Of a stretch of DNA of 64,000 bases, positions 10,052 through 20,706 are shown piece after piece. The number at the start of each line of letters is the position of its first letter. Position 1 is the first letter of the stretch. Made by a program: the position numbers and the translations under genes. This stretch comes from Methylobacterium nodulans ORS 2060 (GTDB lineage: Bacteria; Pseudomonadota; Alphaproteobacteria; Rhizobiales; Beijerinckiaceae). The notes beneath the pieces were generated by a model that ran no database searches, was not told where the DNA came from, and saw only the letters and a list, made by a program, of their open reading frames with translations. The stretch lies in the NCBI RefSeq assembly GCF_000022085.1, contig NC_011894.1, forward strand, positions 5,416,001 through 5,480,000, given 5' to 3'.

Positions 10052-10295
10052 TCTGCTTCGACGTGGATGCCGATCCGGCGTGCAAGCGCATGTGACGCAA
10101 AGTCCCGCAGACCTTCCCCGATCCGGCGCGACCGGACAAGGCATCGAGATCGGGCCATGCGGGGGCGGCGTCACGCCGTCTGCGAGGCATCGTCTTGAGG
10201 CGGCGTTAATCGGCTTGCGCGAAACGTCGTCCTCGGACAGCCGCTGGCGCGGCGGACCATCGTCGCGCCGGGCCGGGCTTCGCTCAGGGGACGTC

Positions 10296-11198
10296 ATGCA
10301 CATCGTCGTGGTCGATCCGAGCCGGGTCGTGCTGAAGGTGATCAGCTCGCTTCTCGACCCTCGCGGCTACATCGTGAACACCTTCACGGATTCGCGGGAG
10401 GCGCTCGACTACATCACCACCCATAGGTCGGTGACGGCGCTGATCACCAGCCTTGAGGTCCGGCCTCTGAGCGGGCTCGAACTGTGCTGGTCCGCCCGCC
10501 TCCTCGCGGATGCACACCGGCCGCTCTACATCATCACCATGTCGTCGGCCCGCAACGCCCGCAATCTCGCGGAGGCGCTCGACAGCGGCTCGGACGATTT
10601 CATCGACAAGCCCCCGGGCGCCGAGGAGCTCTATGCCCGCCTGCGGGCCGCCGACCGCATGACCCGGATGCAGCGCGAGCTGATCCGCCTCGCGGAGACC
10701 GATATGCTCTCGGGCCTCCTCAACCGCCGCGCCTTCCTCCAGCGCGTGACGGATGCCGCCGAGCGCGCGGGCGATCACGGCCGCCTCGGCCTGGTCCTGG
10801 CCGACATCGACCACTTCAAGCGGATCAACGACGAGAACGGCCACGACGTCGGCGACCTCGCCATCCAGGGCGTCGCGCAGGCGCTCTGCGAGATCCCGGA
10901 CGGCATCGTCGGACGGCTGGGCGGTGAGGAATTCGGCATTGCCCTGCCCGGACGGACGCTGGAAGAGGCGGAGGCCGCGGCCAACCGTATACGCCTGCGC
11001 TGCACCCATCTGCGCTTCAAGGGCGCCCGCGGCCCGGTCCAGCTCACCTGCAGCTTCGGCGTGAGCGCGTGGTCCGAGGGCGAGACGGTGGCGAGCCTCC
11101 ACAAGCGGGCGGACATCGCCCTCTACGAAGCGAAATCGATCGGGCGCAACCGTGTGGTCTCCGCATTCGCGGACCTCATCCTCGCCCGGGCGGGCTGA
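10296..11198 (+). CDS. Response-regulator-like diguanylate cyclase (GGDEF)
   Basis: 300 residues: a CheY-like domain (1-120) and a GGDEF domain (about 130-298) with GGEEF at 209-213 and the substrate-binding stretch LADIDHFKRINDENGHDVGD. This is the active form of the cyclase motif that makes c-di-GMP from two GTP. No RxxD inhibitory I-site is seen five residues upstream. In the receiver the expected acceptor Asp is Ser52 (context ALITSLEVRPLSGLEL), while Lys105 is kept, so activation may not use phosphorylation. ATG at 10296, preceded by CAGGGGAC. No partner kinase lies nearby. Confidence 0.88.
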   Translation: MHIVVVDPSRVVLKVISSLLDPRGYIVNTFTDSREALDYITTHRSVTALITSLEVRPLSGLELCWSARLLADAHRPLYIITMSSARNARNLAEALDSGSDDFIDKPPGAEELYARLRAADRMTRMQRELIRLAETDMLSGLLNRRAFLQRVTDAAERAGDHGRLGLVLADIDHFKRINDENGHDVGDLAIQGVAQALCEIPDGIVGRLGGEEFGIALPGRTLEEAEAAANRIRLRCTHLRFKGARGPVQLTCSFGVSAWSEGETVASLHKRADIALYEAKSIGRNRVVSAFADLILARAG

Positions 11199-11206
11199 AT
11201 AGAAAC

Positions 11207-11330
11207 TGACGTGAGTGGAAACCACCCTGCACCTCAGCATGAGGGCCGGTGGGGCTGCCCCAGAAGGAAGCGCTCGGTCAGCCGGCTTCATCCGTCAGGG
11301 TCAGCGCAGCCGGTGGCAAACTCATACCGG
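11207..11330 (+). repeat. Dispersed intergenic repeat family 2, copy B
   Basis: Contains CACCTCAGCATGAGGGCCGG at 11230-11249 and a 43-base block at 11274-11316 identical to 5006-5048. It lies between the GGDEF and LuxR genes. The remaining gap up to 11715 shows no gene; 11580-11610 is locally AT-richer and may hold the promoter of the LuxR-type gene. Confidence 0.7.
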
Positions 11331-11715
11331 CTCGGCGGCCCGATGCGGCAGCCTCTCGGGCCGTTGGTATAACCACGCTCGGATGCGGATTGGAGCATCC
11401 GACGGGCGCTCGGCGTCTCGGTAGACGGCCGCGATGGCGCAGCCCCACCCCTCTGTCCTATGGCATCGCGGCGGCGGGACGGACTGTCCAGATCCGGCAC
11501 AATCACCAGATGCAGATGTCCCGCGTGTCGGGACGAATCCGGCCGATTCACGCCGAACCCGAAGCTCTGCCAGCCCCCGGTCAACCTTAACGACGGGAAA
11601 TTTCCCTGTAATCTCAGTGCGGTCCACGGAGAGATTCAGCTCCTGGAACGCCGCTTGATCATCACGCTCCGTCAACCCTGGCGCGTGTCCCGCGCCGAGA
11701 CGGAGGCAGAACGGC

Positions 11716-12405
11716 ATGAGTGACGCCGTGAGAGTGCTGATCATTGATGAGCCGCCGGATCTCGGGGCAGTCTTCCGGGCGACGCTGGAGCACCATCCGG
11801 ACCTGCGCACCGTGGACGAGACGGACCTGCGCGCTGGGCTTGAAGGAGCGCCCCTCGACGGCGTGGCGCTGGTCTTCGCGCCGGAGCGCGGGGCGAGCGC
11901 GATCGCCGCCCTGCGCGAGCGTCACCCGCGCCTGAAGGTGCTGGTGGCCTTCCTGGCGGCCGACGCCGCGGCGCTCGCCCGCCTCGCCGAGGCGGGAGCC
12001 GACGCCTTCGTGGCCCGGACCGCGGCCCCGCGCGAGGTCTGCGCGGCGATCCTCGCCCTCGCCCGCGGCCTCCCGCTCGGCGGCGGGACGCCCGACCTGA
12101 CCGGGCAGGAGGACGTGGCGGCGAGCCTCGGCCTCACGCCCCGCGAGGCCGAGGTGCTGCGCTTTCTCAGCGCCGGCTTCAGCAACAAGGAGGTGGCGCG
12201 CCGCCTCACCGTCAGCGTCCGCACCGTCGAGACGCACCGGCTCAACCTGCGCCGCAAGACCAAGACCGGGCGCCTCAAGGACCTCGTGCAGCTCGCCCGG
12301 CAGATGGGCCTGGCCCCCGTCTTCGATACCGAACCGGCCTCCCATCGCCCGACCGGCTCGATCCGCAACCCCCGCCACCAGAGCCACGCGGCGCCCCCCC
12401 ACTGA
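11716..12405 (+). CDS. LuxR/NarL-type regulator with atypical receiver
   Basis: 229 residues: receiver-like domain (5-120) and a LuxR-type HTH (about 138-200: GLTPREAEVLRFLSAGFSNK, EVARRLTVSVRTVETHRLNL). The second part is a clear NarL/FixJ DNA-binding domain. The receiver has the early acidic pair in IIDEPPD, but the acceptor position reads VALVFAPERG, with Ala where Asp is expected, so it is probably phosphorylation-independent. The tail after 205 is low-complexity. ATG at 11716 with GGAG in the upstream ten bases. Stand-alone gene; targets unknown. Confidence 0.82.
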   Translation: MSDAVRVLIIDEPPDLGAVFRATLEHHPDLRTVDETDLRAGLEGAPLDGVALVFAPERGASAIAALRERHPRLKVLVAFLAADAAALARLAEAGADAFVARTAAPREVCAAILALARGLPLGGGTPDLTGQEDVAASLGLTPREAEVLRFLSAGFSNKEVARRLTVSVRTVETHRLNLRRKTKTGRLKDLVQLARQMGLAPVFDTEPASHRPTGSIRNPRHQSHAAPPH

Positions 12406-12415
12406 GGGGGGCGCC
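12390..12415. terminator. Hairpin spanning the LuxR-type gene stop codon
   Basis: Perfect ten-base arms GGCGCCCCCC / GGGGGGCGCC flank the six-base loop CACTGA, which contains the stop. A second dyad, CGGGCTTTAAGCCCG, follows at 12418-12432. They sit between convergent genes (ends 12405 and 12468) and may act in both directions. Confidence 0.5.
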
Positions 12416-12467
12416 AGCGGGCTTTAAGCCCGTGCGGGCCTTGATCCCGTCCCGCCTTGCCGCCCCG

Positions 12468-13658
12468 TCAGGCCGCCCGCCGGGAGGCGGACCGCCCACG
12501 GGGCTTGGCGGCACCCCTGGCCGTCTTGCGGCTGCGGCCGGACGCGGAGGCGGGCTCGACCTCCACCGCCGAGCCGGCGAGCCGGGCCTGCAGCAGGGCG
12601 AGCACCGCGGTCTCCTCCGGCCGCAGCCGGTGGATGTCCTCGCGCAGCTCCGCCTGCACCTCGTCCCGGATCTGGAGCAGGAGCTTGCCTTCGAGGTAGC
12701 AGCCCAGGATCTCGGGGTGGACGTAGCACTTGCGGCAGATCGTCGGCGTGTTGCCGAGCCGCTCGGCCACCCGCTCGATGGCGCTGCGGATGTTGCGCTT
12801 GGCCGCCGCCTGGCTGTCGAAGACCTCGAATTCCTGCAAGGCGAGCGCCGCCAGCACCGTGCCGGACCAGGTGCGGAAATCCTTGGCGGTGATGTCGCGC
12901 CCGGAGATCTCGCGCAGATAGGCGTTCACGTCCGCCGAGGTGACGTCGCGCTGCACCCCGTCCTCGTCGAGGTACTGGAACAGCTCCTGGCCGGGCAGAT
13001 CCTGGCAGGCCTTGACGATCCTGGCCACGCGCCGGTCGCGGACCGAGAGCTGCCAGACCTTGCCGCTCTTGCCCTTGAACCGGAACTTCAGCGCCGCGCC
13101 CTCCACCGTCACGTGCGGGTCGCGCAGGGTGGTGAGACCGTAGCTGCGGTTCGAGCGGGCGTAATCGTCGTTGCCGACCCGGATCAGCGTGGTCTCCAGC
13201 AGGTGGACCACGGTGGCCAGCACCTTCTCGCGCGGCAGGCCGCGCAGGCTCATGTGCTCCTGCACCGTGGCGCGCAAGGCCGGCAGCGCCTCCGCGAAGG
13301 CCATCATGTGGGCGAATTTCGTCGATTCCCGCACCTCGCGGAACTGCGGGTGGTAGCGGTACTGCTTGCGCCCGCGCTCGTCGCGCCCCGTCGCCTGGAT
13401 GTGGCCGTTGGCATGCTGGCAGATCCAGACCTCCGTGTAGGCCGGCGGGATCGCCAGCGCCTTGATGCGCTTGAGCACCGCCTCGTCCTTCACCGGCCGG
13501 CCGTCCGGATCGATGTAGCGGAAGCCGCGCCCGTTGCGCTTGCGCCGGTAGCCCGGCTCCTCGTCGCTCACATAGCGCAGGCCCGCCTCGCGGGCGGCGT
13601 CGCGGGTGTCGCCGCGATCCTCCGGCGCGCCTTCCGCCTTCGCGGGATCCGACAGCAT
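12468..13658 (-). CDS. DNA topoisomerase IB (poxvirus-type)
   Basis: 396 residues. The N-terminal domain (about 25-110) has the bacterial topoisomerase IB features GFRYIDPDGRPV and IPPAYTEVWICQHANGHIQA. The catalytic domain has the RVGNDDYARSNRSYGLTTLR segment (161-180) with the first catalytic Arg, KDFRTWSGTV (259-268), and Tyr312 in GNTPTICRKCYVHPEIL as the nucleophile that forms the 3'-phosphotyrosyl bond. These monomeric enzymes relax supercoils without ATP. The C-terminal 25 residues are Arg/Lys/Ala rich and may bind DNA non-specifically. It is convergent with the LuxR-type gene. Confidence 0.93.
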   Translation of the reverse strand: MLSDPAKAEGAPEDRGDTRDAAREAGLRYVSDEEPGYRRKRNGRGFRYIDPDGRPVKDEAVLKRIKALAIPPAYTEVWICQHANGHIQATGRDERGRKQYRYHPQFREVRESTKFAHMMAFAEALPALRATVQEHMSLRGLPREKVLATVVHLLETTLIRVGNDDYARSNRSYGLTTLRDPHVTVEGAALKFRFKGKSGKVWQLSVRDRRVARIVKACQDLPGQELFQYLDEDGVQRDVTSADVNAYLREISGRDITAKDFRTWSGTVLAALALQEFEVFDSQAAAKRNIRSAIERVAERLGNTPTICRKCYVHPEILGCYLEGKLLLQIRDEVQAELREDIHRLRPEETAVLALLQARLAGSAVEVEPASASGRSRKTARGAAKPRGRSASRRAA

Positions 13659-13835
13659 GCAGGGCCTCTTCGACGGTGGGACGCCTCGGGACTCTGCTCA
13701 ACTGGAGCGTGCCGCCGTGGGTTCCTGGCCTCTGCTTCTGGATCTCCGCCGCGACCGCGCCCCTGCCGCGCGGCGTGTTGGCTTGCCCCGCCAAGTCTGC
13801 TTAAGCGTCCGGCGACGTAAAGCACGGAGATCCGC

Positions 13836-14975
13836 GTGACGGCGCAGCACGGCCGAAAAACCATCGCCTTCGTCGTCACGGAGGATTGGTTCTTCGCCTC
13901 GCACTTCCTGCCGATGGCCCACGCCGCGGTTGTGGCCGGCCATGACGTCGCGGTCGTGACGCGGGTGCGCGCCCACCGGGAGGCGATCGAGGCCACCGGC
14001 GCGCGTGTCGTCGCCCTCGACGCGGAGCGGTCGAGCCTCAACCCCATGGCGGCGGGCTATGCCGCCGGACAGCTCGCCGCGATCCTCAAGGCCCTGCGGG
14101 CCGACCTCGTCCACTGCATCGCCCTGCGCGGCATCCTGGTCGGCGGCGCTGCCGCCGCCCTCGCGGGAATCCCGCGGCGGGTCTATGCGCTCACCGGCCT
14201 CGGCCTCGTCGGCGCCCGGCAGGATCGGGCCGGTCGGCTCGCGCGCACGGCCCTGCGGCACCTGATCCGCGGGCCGCTGGAGACCGCCCGCACCCGCTAC
14301 CTGTTCGAGAACCCGGACGATGCCGCGCTCCTGGGGCTCGATCCCGCGGAGGCGCGCGTTACCATCGTCGGCGGGGCCGGCATCGACCCCGCAATCTGGG
14401 TTCCCGCCCCTCTCCCCCCGCAGCCCCCGCTCCGCGTCGCCCTCGTCGCCCGCATGCTCTGGTCGAAGGGCGTCGACACGGCCGTCGCGGCCGTGCGCCT
14501 CGCGCGGGCGGGCGGGGCCCCGGTCGAGCTCGGGCTCTACGGCGCGCCCGATCCGTCGAATCGCCGCGCCATTCCCGAAGCGACCCTGCGCGACTGGTCC
14601 CGCGACGGGGTCGCGTGGCACGGGCCGACCGCGGACGTGGCGGCGATCCATGCCGCCTCGCACGTCGCCTGCCTGCCCTCGCGCGGCGGCGAGGGCCTGC
14701 CCCGCACGCTCCTCGAAGGGGCGGCCTGCGGCCGGGCCCTCCTCACCACCGCCGTGCCGGGCTGCCGCAGCCTGGTGCGGGACGGCGTCGAGGGGCTGGT
14801 GGTTCCGCCGGACGATCCGCCTGCGCTCGCCGCCGCGCTCGCCCGCCTCGCCGCGGATCCGGCCCTCGTCGCCTCCATGGGAGCGGCCGCCCGGCGGCGC
14901 ATCCTGGAGGGCGGCTTCACCGAGGAGGCGGTCGCCGGCGCGGTCGCCCGCCTCCATGCGGAGATGCTGGCATGA
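13836..14975 (+). CDS. Glycosyltransferase, family 4 (GT-B)
   Basis: 379 residues from a GTG start with GGAG upstream. The N-terminal Rossmann half contains FASHFLPMAHAAVVAGHDVAVVTRV and DLVHCIALRGILVGGAAA. The C-terminal half contains VALVARMLWSKGVDTAV and the EX7E-type nucleotide-sugar motif PSRGGEGLPRTLLEGAACG. It transfers a sugar from an NDP-sugar (inverting or retaining not decidable) to an unknown acceptor, probably surface polysaccharide. It ends 65 bp before a methyltransferase gene, with a perfect palindrome in between. Confidence 0.85.
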   Translation: MTAQHGRKTIAFVVTEDWFFASHFLPMAHAAVVAGHDVAVVTRVRAHREAIEATGARVVALDAERSSLNPMAAGYAAGQLAAILKALRADLVHCIALRGILVGGAAAALAGIPRRVYALTGLGLVGARQDRAGRLARTALRHLIRGPLETARTRYLFENPDDAALLGLDPAEARVTIVGGAGIDPAIWVPAPLPPQPPLRVALVARMLWSKGVDTAVAAVRLARAGGAPVELGLYGAPDPSNRRAIPEATLRDWSRDGVAWHGPTADVAAIHAASHVACLPSRGGEGLPRTLLEGAACGRALLTTAVPGCRSLVRDGVEGLVVPPDDPPALAAALARLAADPALVASMGAAARRRILEGGFTEEAVAGAVARLHAEMLA

Positions 14976-14997
14976 TTCCGGGCTCCGCCCGGACCCG

Positions 14998-15021
14998 CCA
15001 AAGGGCCTCGAGGCCCTTTGG
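14998..15021. terminator. Perfect 24-bp palindrome after the glycosyltransferase
   Basis: CCAAAGGGCCTC and its exact complement, without a loop, lie 23 bp after the glycosyltransferase stop and 19 bp before the next GTG start. Could be a terminator, an RNA-processing hairpin or a REP-like element. Confidence 0.4.
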
Positions 15022-15039
15022 AATCCCGGGAGTCGGATC

Positions 15040-15690
15040 GTGATCGAGCCGCTCGCCTTCATCCAGGCCAATACGCGTCTGCGCCCGGTGCCGCACGCGC
15101 CGGAGATCCGCCTCCACGTCGCCGACGAGGCCACCGAGCTGTGGAGCCGCACCGAGGAGGAGCTGGGCGAGATCGGCCTGCCGCCCCCGTTCTGGGCCTT
15201 CGCCTGGGCTGGCGGCCAGGGGCTCGCCCGCTTCGTCCTCGACCATCCGGAGACCGTGGCGGGTGCCCGCGTGCTCGATTTCGCCTCCGGCTCGGGCCTC
15301 GTCGCCATCGCGGCGGCCCTGCGCGGGGCCGCCCGGGTGGAGGCCAGCGACCTCGATTCCTTCGCGCTCGCGGCGATTGGCCTCAACGCGGCCGAGAACG
15401 GCGTCGGCGACCGCATCCGGCCGCTCGCCGGCGACCTCATCGGCCGCGACGACGGCTGGGATTGCGTGCTGGCCGCGGACATCTTCTACGAGCGCGACCT
15501 CGCCGCCCGCGTCGGCGACTGGCTGAGCCGCCTGCAGGCCCGCGGCGCCCAGGTGCTGATCGGCGATCCCGGCCGCGCCTACCTGCCGAAGGAGCGGCTG
15601 GAGAGCCTCGCCGCCTATACGGTGCCTGTCACCCGGGCGCTCGAGGATGCGGAGATCAAGCGCACCGGCGTCTGGCGGTTCAAGGGATGA
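15040..15690 (+). CDS. Class I SAM methyltransferase, protein lysine methylase-like (NNT1/ETFB-KMT group)
   Basis: 216 residues from a GTG start. It contains PPPFWAFAWAGGQGLARFVLD, then motif I VLDFASGSGLVAIAAALRGA, the acidic loop ASDLDSFALAAIGLNAAENG, and DCVLAADIFYERDLA, the D-x-F-Y variant of the post-II motif seen in the METTL20/ETF-beta lysine methylases and related COG3897 proteins. It probably methylates a protein such as electron-transfer flavoprotein beta, but the substrate is not provable from sequence. The motif I position and length fit the family. Confidence 0.82.
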   Translation: MIEPLAFIQANTRLRPVPHAPEIRLHVADEATELWSRTEEELGEIGLPPPFWAFAWAGGQGLARFVLDHPETVAGARVLDFASGSGLVAIAAALRGAARVEASDLDSFALAAIGLNAAENGVGDRIRPLAGDLIGRDDGWDCVLAADIFYERDLAARVGDWLSRLQARGAQVLIGDPGRAYLPKERLESLAAYTVPVTRALEDAEIKRTGVWRFKG

Positions 15691-15833
15691 GACGGTTCCC
15701 GGACGATCTGTTCGAAGACCGTCTCCGCAAGCCCACGCGGCGCGGAGCAGAGTTCCGAGCGGGCTTGAGCGAAGCCGACATCCGCATGGCAAAGCAATCA
15801 ACCGGAATCCGGATGCCCCAGGCGGGGTGCGGC

Positions 15834-16958
15834 TCAGCCGTACATCTCGCGCAGGTCGAGCGTGCTCTCGCGTCCCACCGCGTCGAAATGCTCCGCCAGC
15901 CAGGCCTGCGCCGCCTCGCGCCCCGCATCCCGCAGGCGCAGGAAGAACGGCCATTGCGGCTTCAGTTTGGTCGACGCCTCATAGTCGTCGAGGGCGCCGC
16001 AGCCGTCGATGCGGTGGAGCCGCAGGGGCCGGTAGCCCTCCGGCGCCAGCGCGCCCTGCTCGATCAGCTCCTGCACGAAGTCGATGCCGCGCAATTCCCG
16101 CAGCAGATTGCCGTTGAAGGTGATCTCGTTGAGCCGGTCGCGGATCTCCTGGGGCGTGCGCGGCGTCTGCCGCCGCTCGACCGGGTTGATCTGGATGAGC
16201 AGAATGTCCCGGGTCTCGGCCGCGTGATACAGGGGATAGAGCGGCGGGTTGCCGAGATAGCCGCCGTCCCAGTAGGGCACGCCGTCGATCTCCACGGCCT
16301 GAAAGACGGTCGGCAGGCAGGCCGAGGCCATGACGTGGTCGGGCGTGAGGTCCTTGCCCTCGAACACTGCGATCTTGCCCGTCCAGACATTCGTCGCCGA
16401 GATGAACAGGGGCGCCGTGTCGGCGGCCCGCAGGGCCTCGAAATCCACCGTATCGGTCAGCGCGCGCTTGAGCGGGTTGAAGTTGAGGGGATTCGTCGCA
16501 TAGGGGCTCGCGAGCATCCCCCAGACCTCGGCCAAGGGCGTGCGCTTCCACAAGCGCAGCACGCCGTCGAAGACGGTCTGCTGCGTGCGCGGCAGGTCGC
16601 CGTCGATGCTGACCTCCTTCCAGAAGGATTCGAGCTGTGCCCGCGCGCCCTCGGGCCCGCCCTTGAGCCAGCCGTGGGTCATCACCACCGCGTTCATCGC
16701 GCCTGCGCTCGCGCCCGTGATCGCCTCGAAGGCGAGCCGGCCGTCCTCGATCAGCGCGTCGAGGACGCCCCAGGTGAAGGCGCCGTGCGCGCCCCCGCCC
16801 TGCAGCGCGAGGGCGACGCTCTTCTCGGCCTTCGGCCCGACGAGGCCGCGGGCGGGACCTGCGGAGGCGGAGGTCCGGGGCGAGGAGCCGCGCAAGGCCT
16901 CAAAGCCGATCGGATCGGCGGGAATGGCGGGGCGGGTTCTGTCGGGCGAGTCAGTCAT
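15834..16958 (-). CDS. Patatin-like phospholipase
   Basis: 374 residues if started at the ATG at 16958; an ATG at 16982 is also possible. The patatin domain covers about 46-300: oxyanion hole QGGGAHGAF (53-61), nucleophile elbow GASAG with Ser84, and DGGYLGNPPL containing the catalytic Asp. This Ser-Asp dyad hydrolyses acyl ester bonds of phospholipids or neutral lipids. No signal peptide is seen, so it is probably cytoplasmic or peripheral at the inner membrane. It is close to the family's bacterial single-domain form. Single gene between convergent and divergent neighbours; 16959-17217 shows no other gene. Confidence 0.88.
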   Translation of the reverse strand: MTDSPDRTRPAIPADPIGFEALRGSSPRTSASAGPARGLVGPKAEKSVALALQGGGAHGAFTWGVLDALIEDGRLAFEAITGASAGAMNAVVMTHGWLKGGPEGARAQLESFWKEVSIDGDLPRTQQTVFDGVLRLWKRTPLAEVWGMLASPYATNPLNFNPLKRALTDTVDFEALRAADTAPLFISATNVWTGKIAVFEGKDLTPDHVMASACLPTVFQAVEIDGVPYWDGGYLGNPPLYPLYHAAETRDILLIQINPVERRQTPRTPQEIRDRLNEITFNGNLLRELRGIDFVQELIEQGALAPEGYRPLRLHRIDGCGALDDYEASTKLKPQWPFFLRLRDAGREAAQAWLAEHFDAVGRESTLDLREMYG

Positions 16959-17217
16959 GGCCGACCGGGGAAATTGCTGCATTGCAAGATGAGATGGTGC
17001 GTCGCACAGGAGACGCAACCCTCCGCCGCCCGCCCCGCCTCGACAGATCCGGGGCGATGGGCCATGAAGCACCGGGCCGTCTCGGCTCTTCACCCTGCGC
17101 GCGGTCGCCGCCGCGCGGGTCCGGGCGTGTGTGGCGTCACAGACTTGACGCCGGACGCGCGCAGGATCAGCTAAACGTTTCACGCCGAGGCGCGAACCGC
17201 CCGGCACGAGGGATCCG

Positions 17218-18504
<1,287 letters not shown>

Positions 18505-18711
18505 CTTGCGCGGCCTCGCCCCTCGGTCGCACCGGGCGGGGCGTTCGTCCTTGCACGCGCGAGGCCGCGTGCTACAGTCCCGCCTCAATCGAGGCCGGCC
18601 GCGGGGATCGTCTGCGCGGGGATCGCCCGGCCTTCAAGGCTTCGCGCCGCCGAATGGTCCAGCACCTCGCCCGGCGGCCCGCTCCGCCTGCGGGCGCATT
18701 CTCGATCAGCC

Positions 18712-20682
18712 ATGACACAGTCAGCCGCACCCGCGAGCGGGACCAGCGCCCCGCCCGAAACCCTCACCCCGCCGAGCGGCGGCCCGCCGACCCCGGCCGG
18801 CAGCGTCGACGAGCCGGAGGGGCATGCAGGGACTCACGCGAAATTCTGGACGCTGTTCGTCGGCTCGATCGGCGTCGTCTACGGCGATATCGGCACGAGC
18901 CCGCTCTACGCGTTTCGCGAGGCCCTGGGCCCCGGACGCGCCGACGGCGTGCTGACTGAGGAGGAGGTGCTCGGCACCGTCTCGCTCCTCCTCTGGGCGC
19001 TGATCCTGATCGTGACGATCAAGTACGTCCTGCTGCTGCTGCACATGGACAACAAGGGCGAGGGCGGCATCCTCTCGCTCATGGCGCTTGCCCGCAAGGC
19101 GCTCGGCGGCTCCCGCACGGTGTTCATGCTCGGCCTCTTCGGGGCCGCGCTCTTCTACGGCGACGCCATCATCACGCCGGCGATCTCGGTGCTCTCGGCC
19201 GTGGAGGGGCTCAAGCTCGTCACGCCGGCCTTCGAGCACTACGTCCTGCCGATCACCATCGCGATCATCGTGCCGCTCTTCCTGGTGCAGAGCCGGGGCA
19301 CGGGCCGGATGGCGAGCTTCTTCGGCCCGATCATGCTCGCGTGGTTCCTCGCCATGGCGATCGCGGCGGTGCCGCACATCCTGCGCCGGCCCGACGTGCT
19401 GCTCGCGCTCAATCCCTGGCATGCGGCCCAGTACCTCGTCAGCCACGGCGCAGGGGCGCTCATCGTGCTCGGCGCCGTGTTTCTGGCGGTGACGGGCGCC
19501 GAGGCCCTGTTCGCGGATCTCGGCCATTTCGGGCGCCGGCCGATCCAGGTGGCCTGGACCGCAGTCGCTGGCCCCGCCCTCGCCGTCAACTATCTGGGGC
19601 AGGCGGCTCTGGTCCTCACCAATCCGGACGCGTCGGATCCGTTCTTCCAGCTCGTGCCCGAATGGGCGCTGCTGCCGATGGTGATCCTGGCCACTGCCGC
19701 GACCGTGATCGCGAGCCAGGCGGTCATCACGGGCGCCTATTCGCTCTCGCGGCAGGCGGTGCAGCTCGGCCTCCTGCCGCGGCTAGAGATCCGCCACACC
19801 TCCGAGGCGCATTCCGGCCAGATCTTCCTGCCGCAGATCAACACGATGCTCCTCGTCGGCGTGGTCGTGCTGGTCTTCCTGTTCCGCTCCTCCAGCGGGC
19901 TCGCATCGGCCTACGGCATCGCCGTCACCGGCACGATGCTGATCACCGCGAGCCTCGCCTTCCTGGTGCTGTGGCGCTACTGGAACTGGTCGCCCCTCGC
20001 GGCCGGCGCCGTCATGGTGCCGTTCATCGCCATCGAGCTGATGTTCCTGGTCTCGAACCTGCTCAAGGTGCTCGAGGGCGGCTACGTCCCGCTGATGCTC
20101 GCGAGCGTGCTCATCCTCCTGATGTGGACCTGGGTGCGCGGCGTCACCATCCTGTTCAACAAGACCCGCAAGACCGACGTGCCGCTGATGGAACTCGTCG
20201 GCATGCTGGAGAAGAGCCCGCCGCACCACGTCAAGGGCACGGCGGTGTTCCTGACCAGCGATCCGGAGACGGCGCCCGCCGCCCTGCTGCACAACCTGAA
20301 GCACAACAAGGTGCTGCACGAGAAGAACGTCGTGCTCACCGTCAAGACCATCGACCTTCCGCGCCTCAACGACGCCGACCGGATCCGCATCGAGCCGATC
20401 GGACCGCATTTCTGGCGGGTGGTGATGAAGTTCGGCTACATGGAATCGCCGAACATCCCGAAGGGGCTGGCACTGCTGCGCAAGCAGGGCTTCAAGTTCG
20501 ACATCATGGCGACGTCGTTCTTCCTGTCCCGCCGCTCCATCCGCCCGGCCGCGCAATCCGGCATGCCGCTCTGGCAGGACCGCATCTTCATCGCGCTCGC
20601 CCGCAACGCCAACGACGCCACCGACTTCTTCCAGATCCCGACCGGGCGCGTGGTGGAGGTGGGCACGCAGGTCACGGTGTAG
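18712..20682 (+). CDS. kup: Low-affinity potassium uptake protein Kup
   Basis: 656 residues. After a Pro/Ser-rich cytoplasmic head of about 45 residues the K_trans domain opens with [18 protein letters not shown], the family signature, then about twelve membrane helices to about 500, including [20 protein letters not shown] and [21 protein letters not shown] cytoplasmic C-terminal domain follows (505-656). Kup is a proton-coupled potassium importer of the inner membrane. No potassium-sensing element or leader is obvious in the 207-bp upstream gap. Confidence 0.95.
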   Translation: MTQSAAPASGTSAPPETLTPPSGGPPTPAGSVDEPEGHAGTHAKFWTLFVGSIGVVYGDIGTSPLYAFREALGPGRADGVLTEEEVLGTVSLLLWALILIVTIKYVLLLLHMDNKGEGGILSLMALARKALGGSRTVFMLGLFGAALFYGDAIITPAISVLSAVEGLKLVTPAFEHYVLPITIAIIVPLFLVQSRGTGRMASFFGPIMLAWFLAMAIAAVPHILRRPDVLLALNPWHAAQYLVSHGAGALIVLGAVFLAVTGAEALFADLGHFGRRPIQVAWTAVAGPALAVNYLGQAALVLTNPDASDPFFQLVPEWALLPMVILATAATVIASQAVITGAYSLSRQAVQLGLLPRLEIRHTSEAHSGQIFLPQINTMLLVGVVVLVFLFRSSSGLASAYGIAVTGTMLITASLAFLVLWRYWNWSPLAAGAVMVPFIAIELMFLVSNLLKVLEGGYVPLMLASVLILLMWTWVRGVTILFNKTRKTDVPLMELVGMLEKSPPHHVKGTAVFLTSDPETAPAALLHNLKHNKVLHEKNVVLTVKTIDLPRLNDADRIRIEPIGPHFWRVVMKFGYMESPNIPKGLALLRKQGFKFDIMATSFFLSRRSIRPAAQSGMPLWQDRIFIALARNANDATDFFQIPTGRVVEVGTQVTV

Positions 20683-20706
20683 GGGGGACAGGCACGGCCC
20701 GACGCG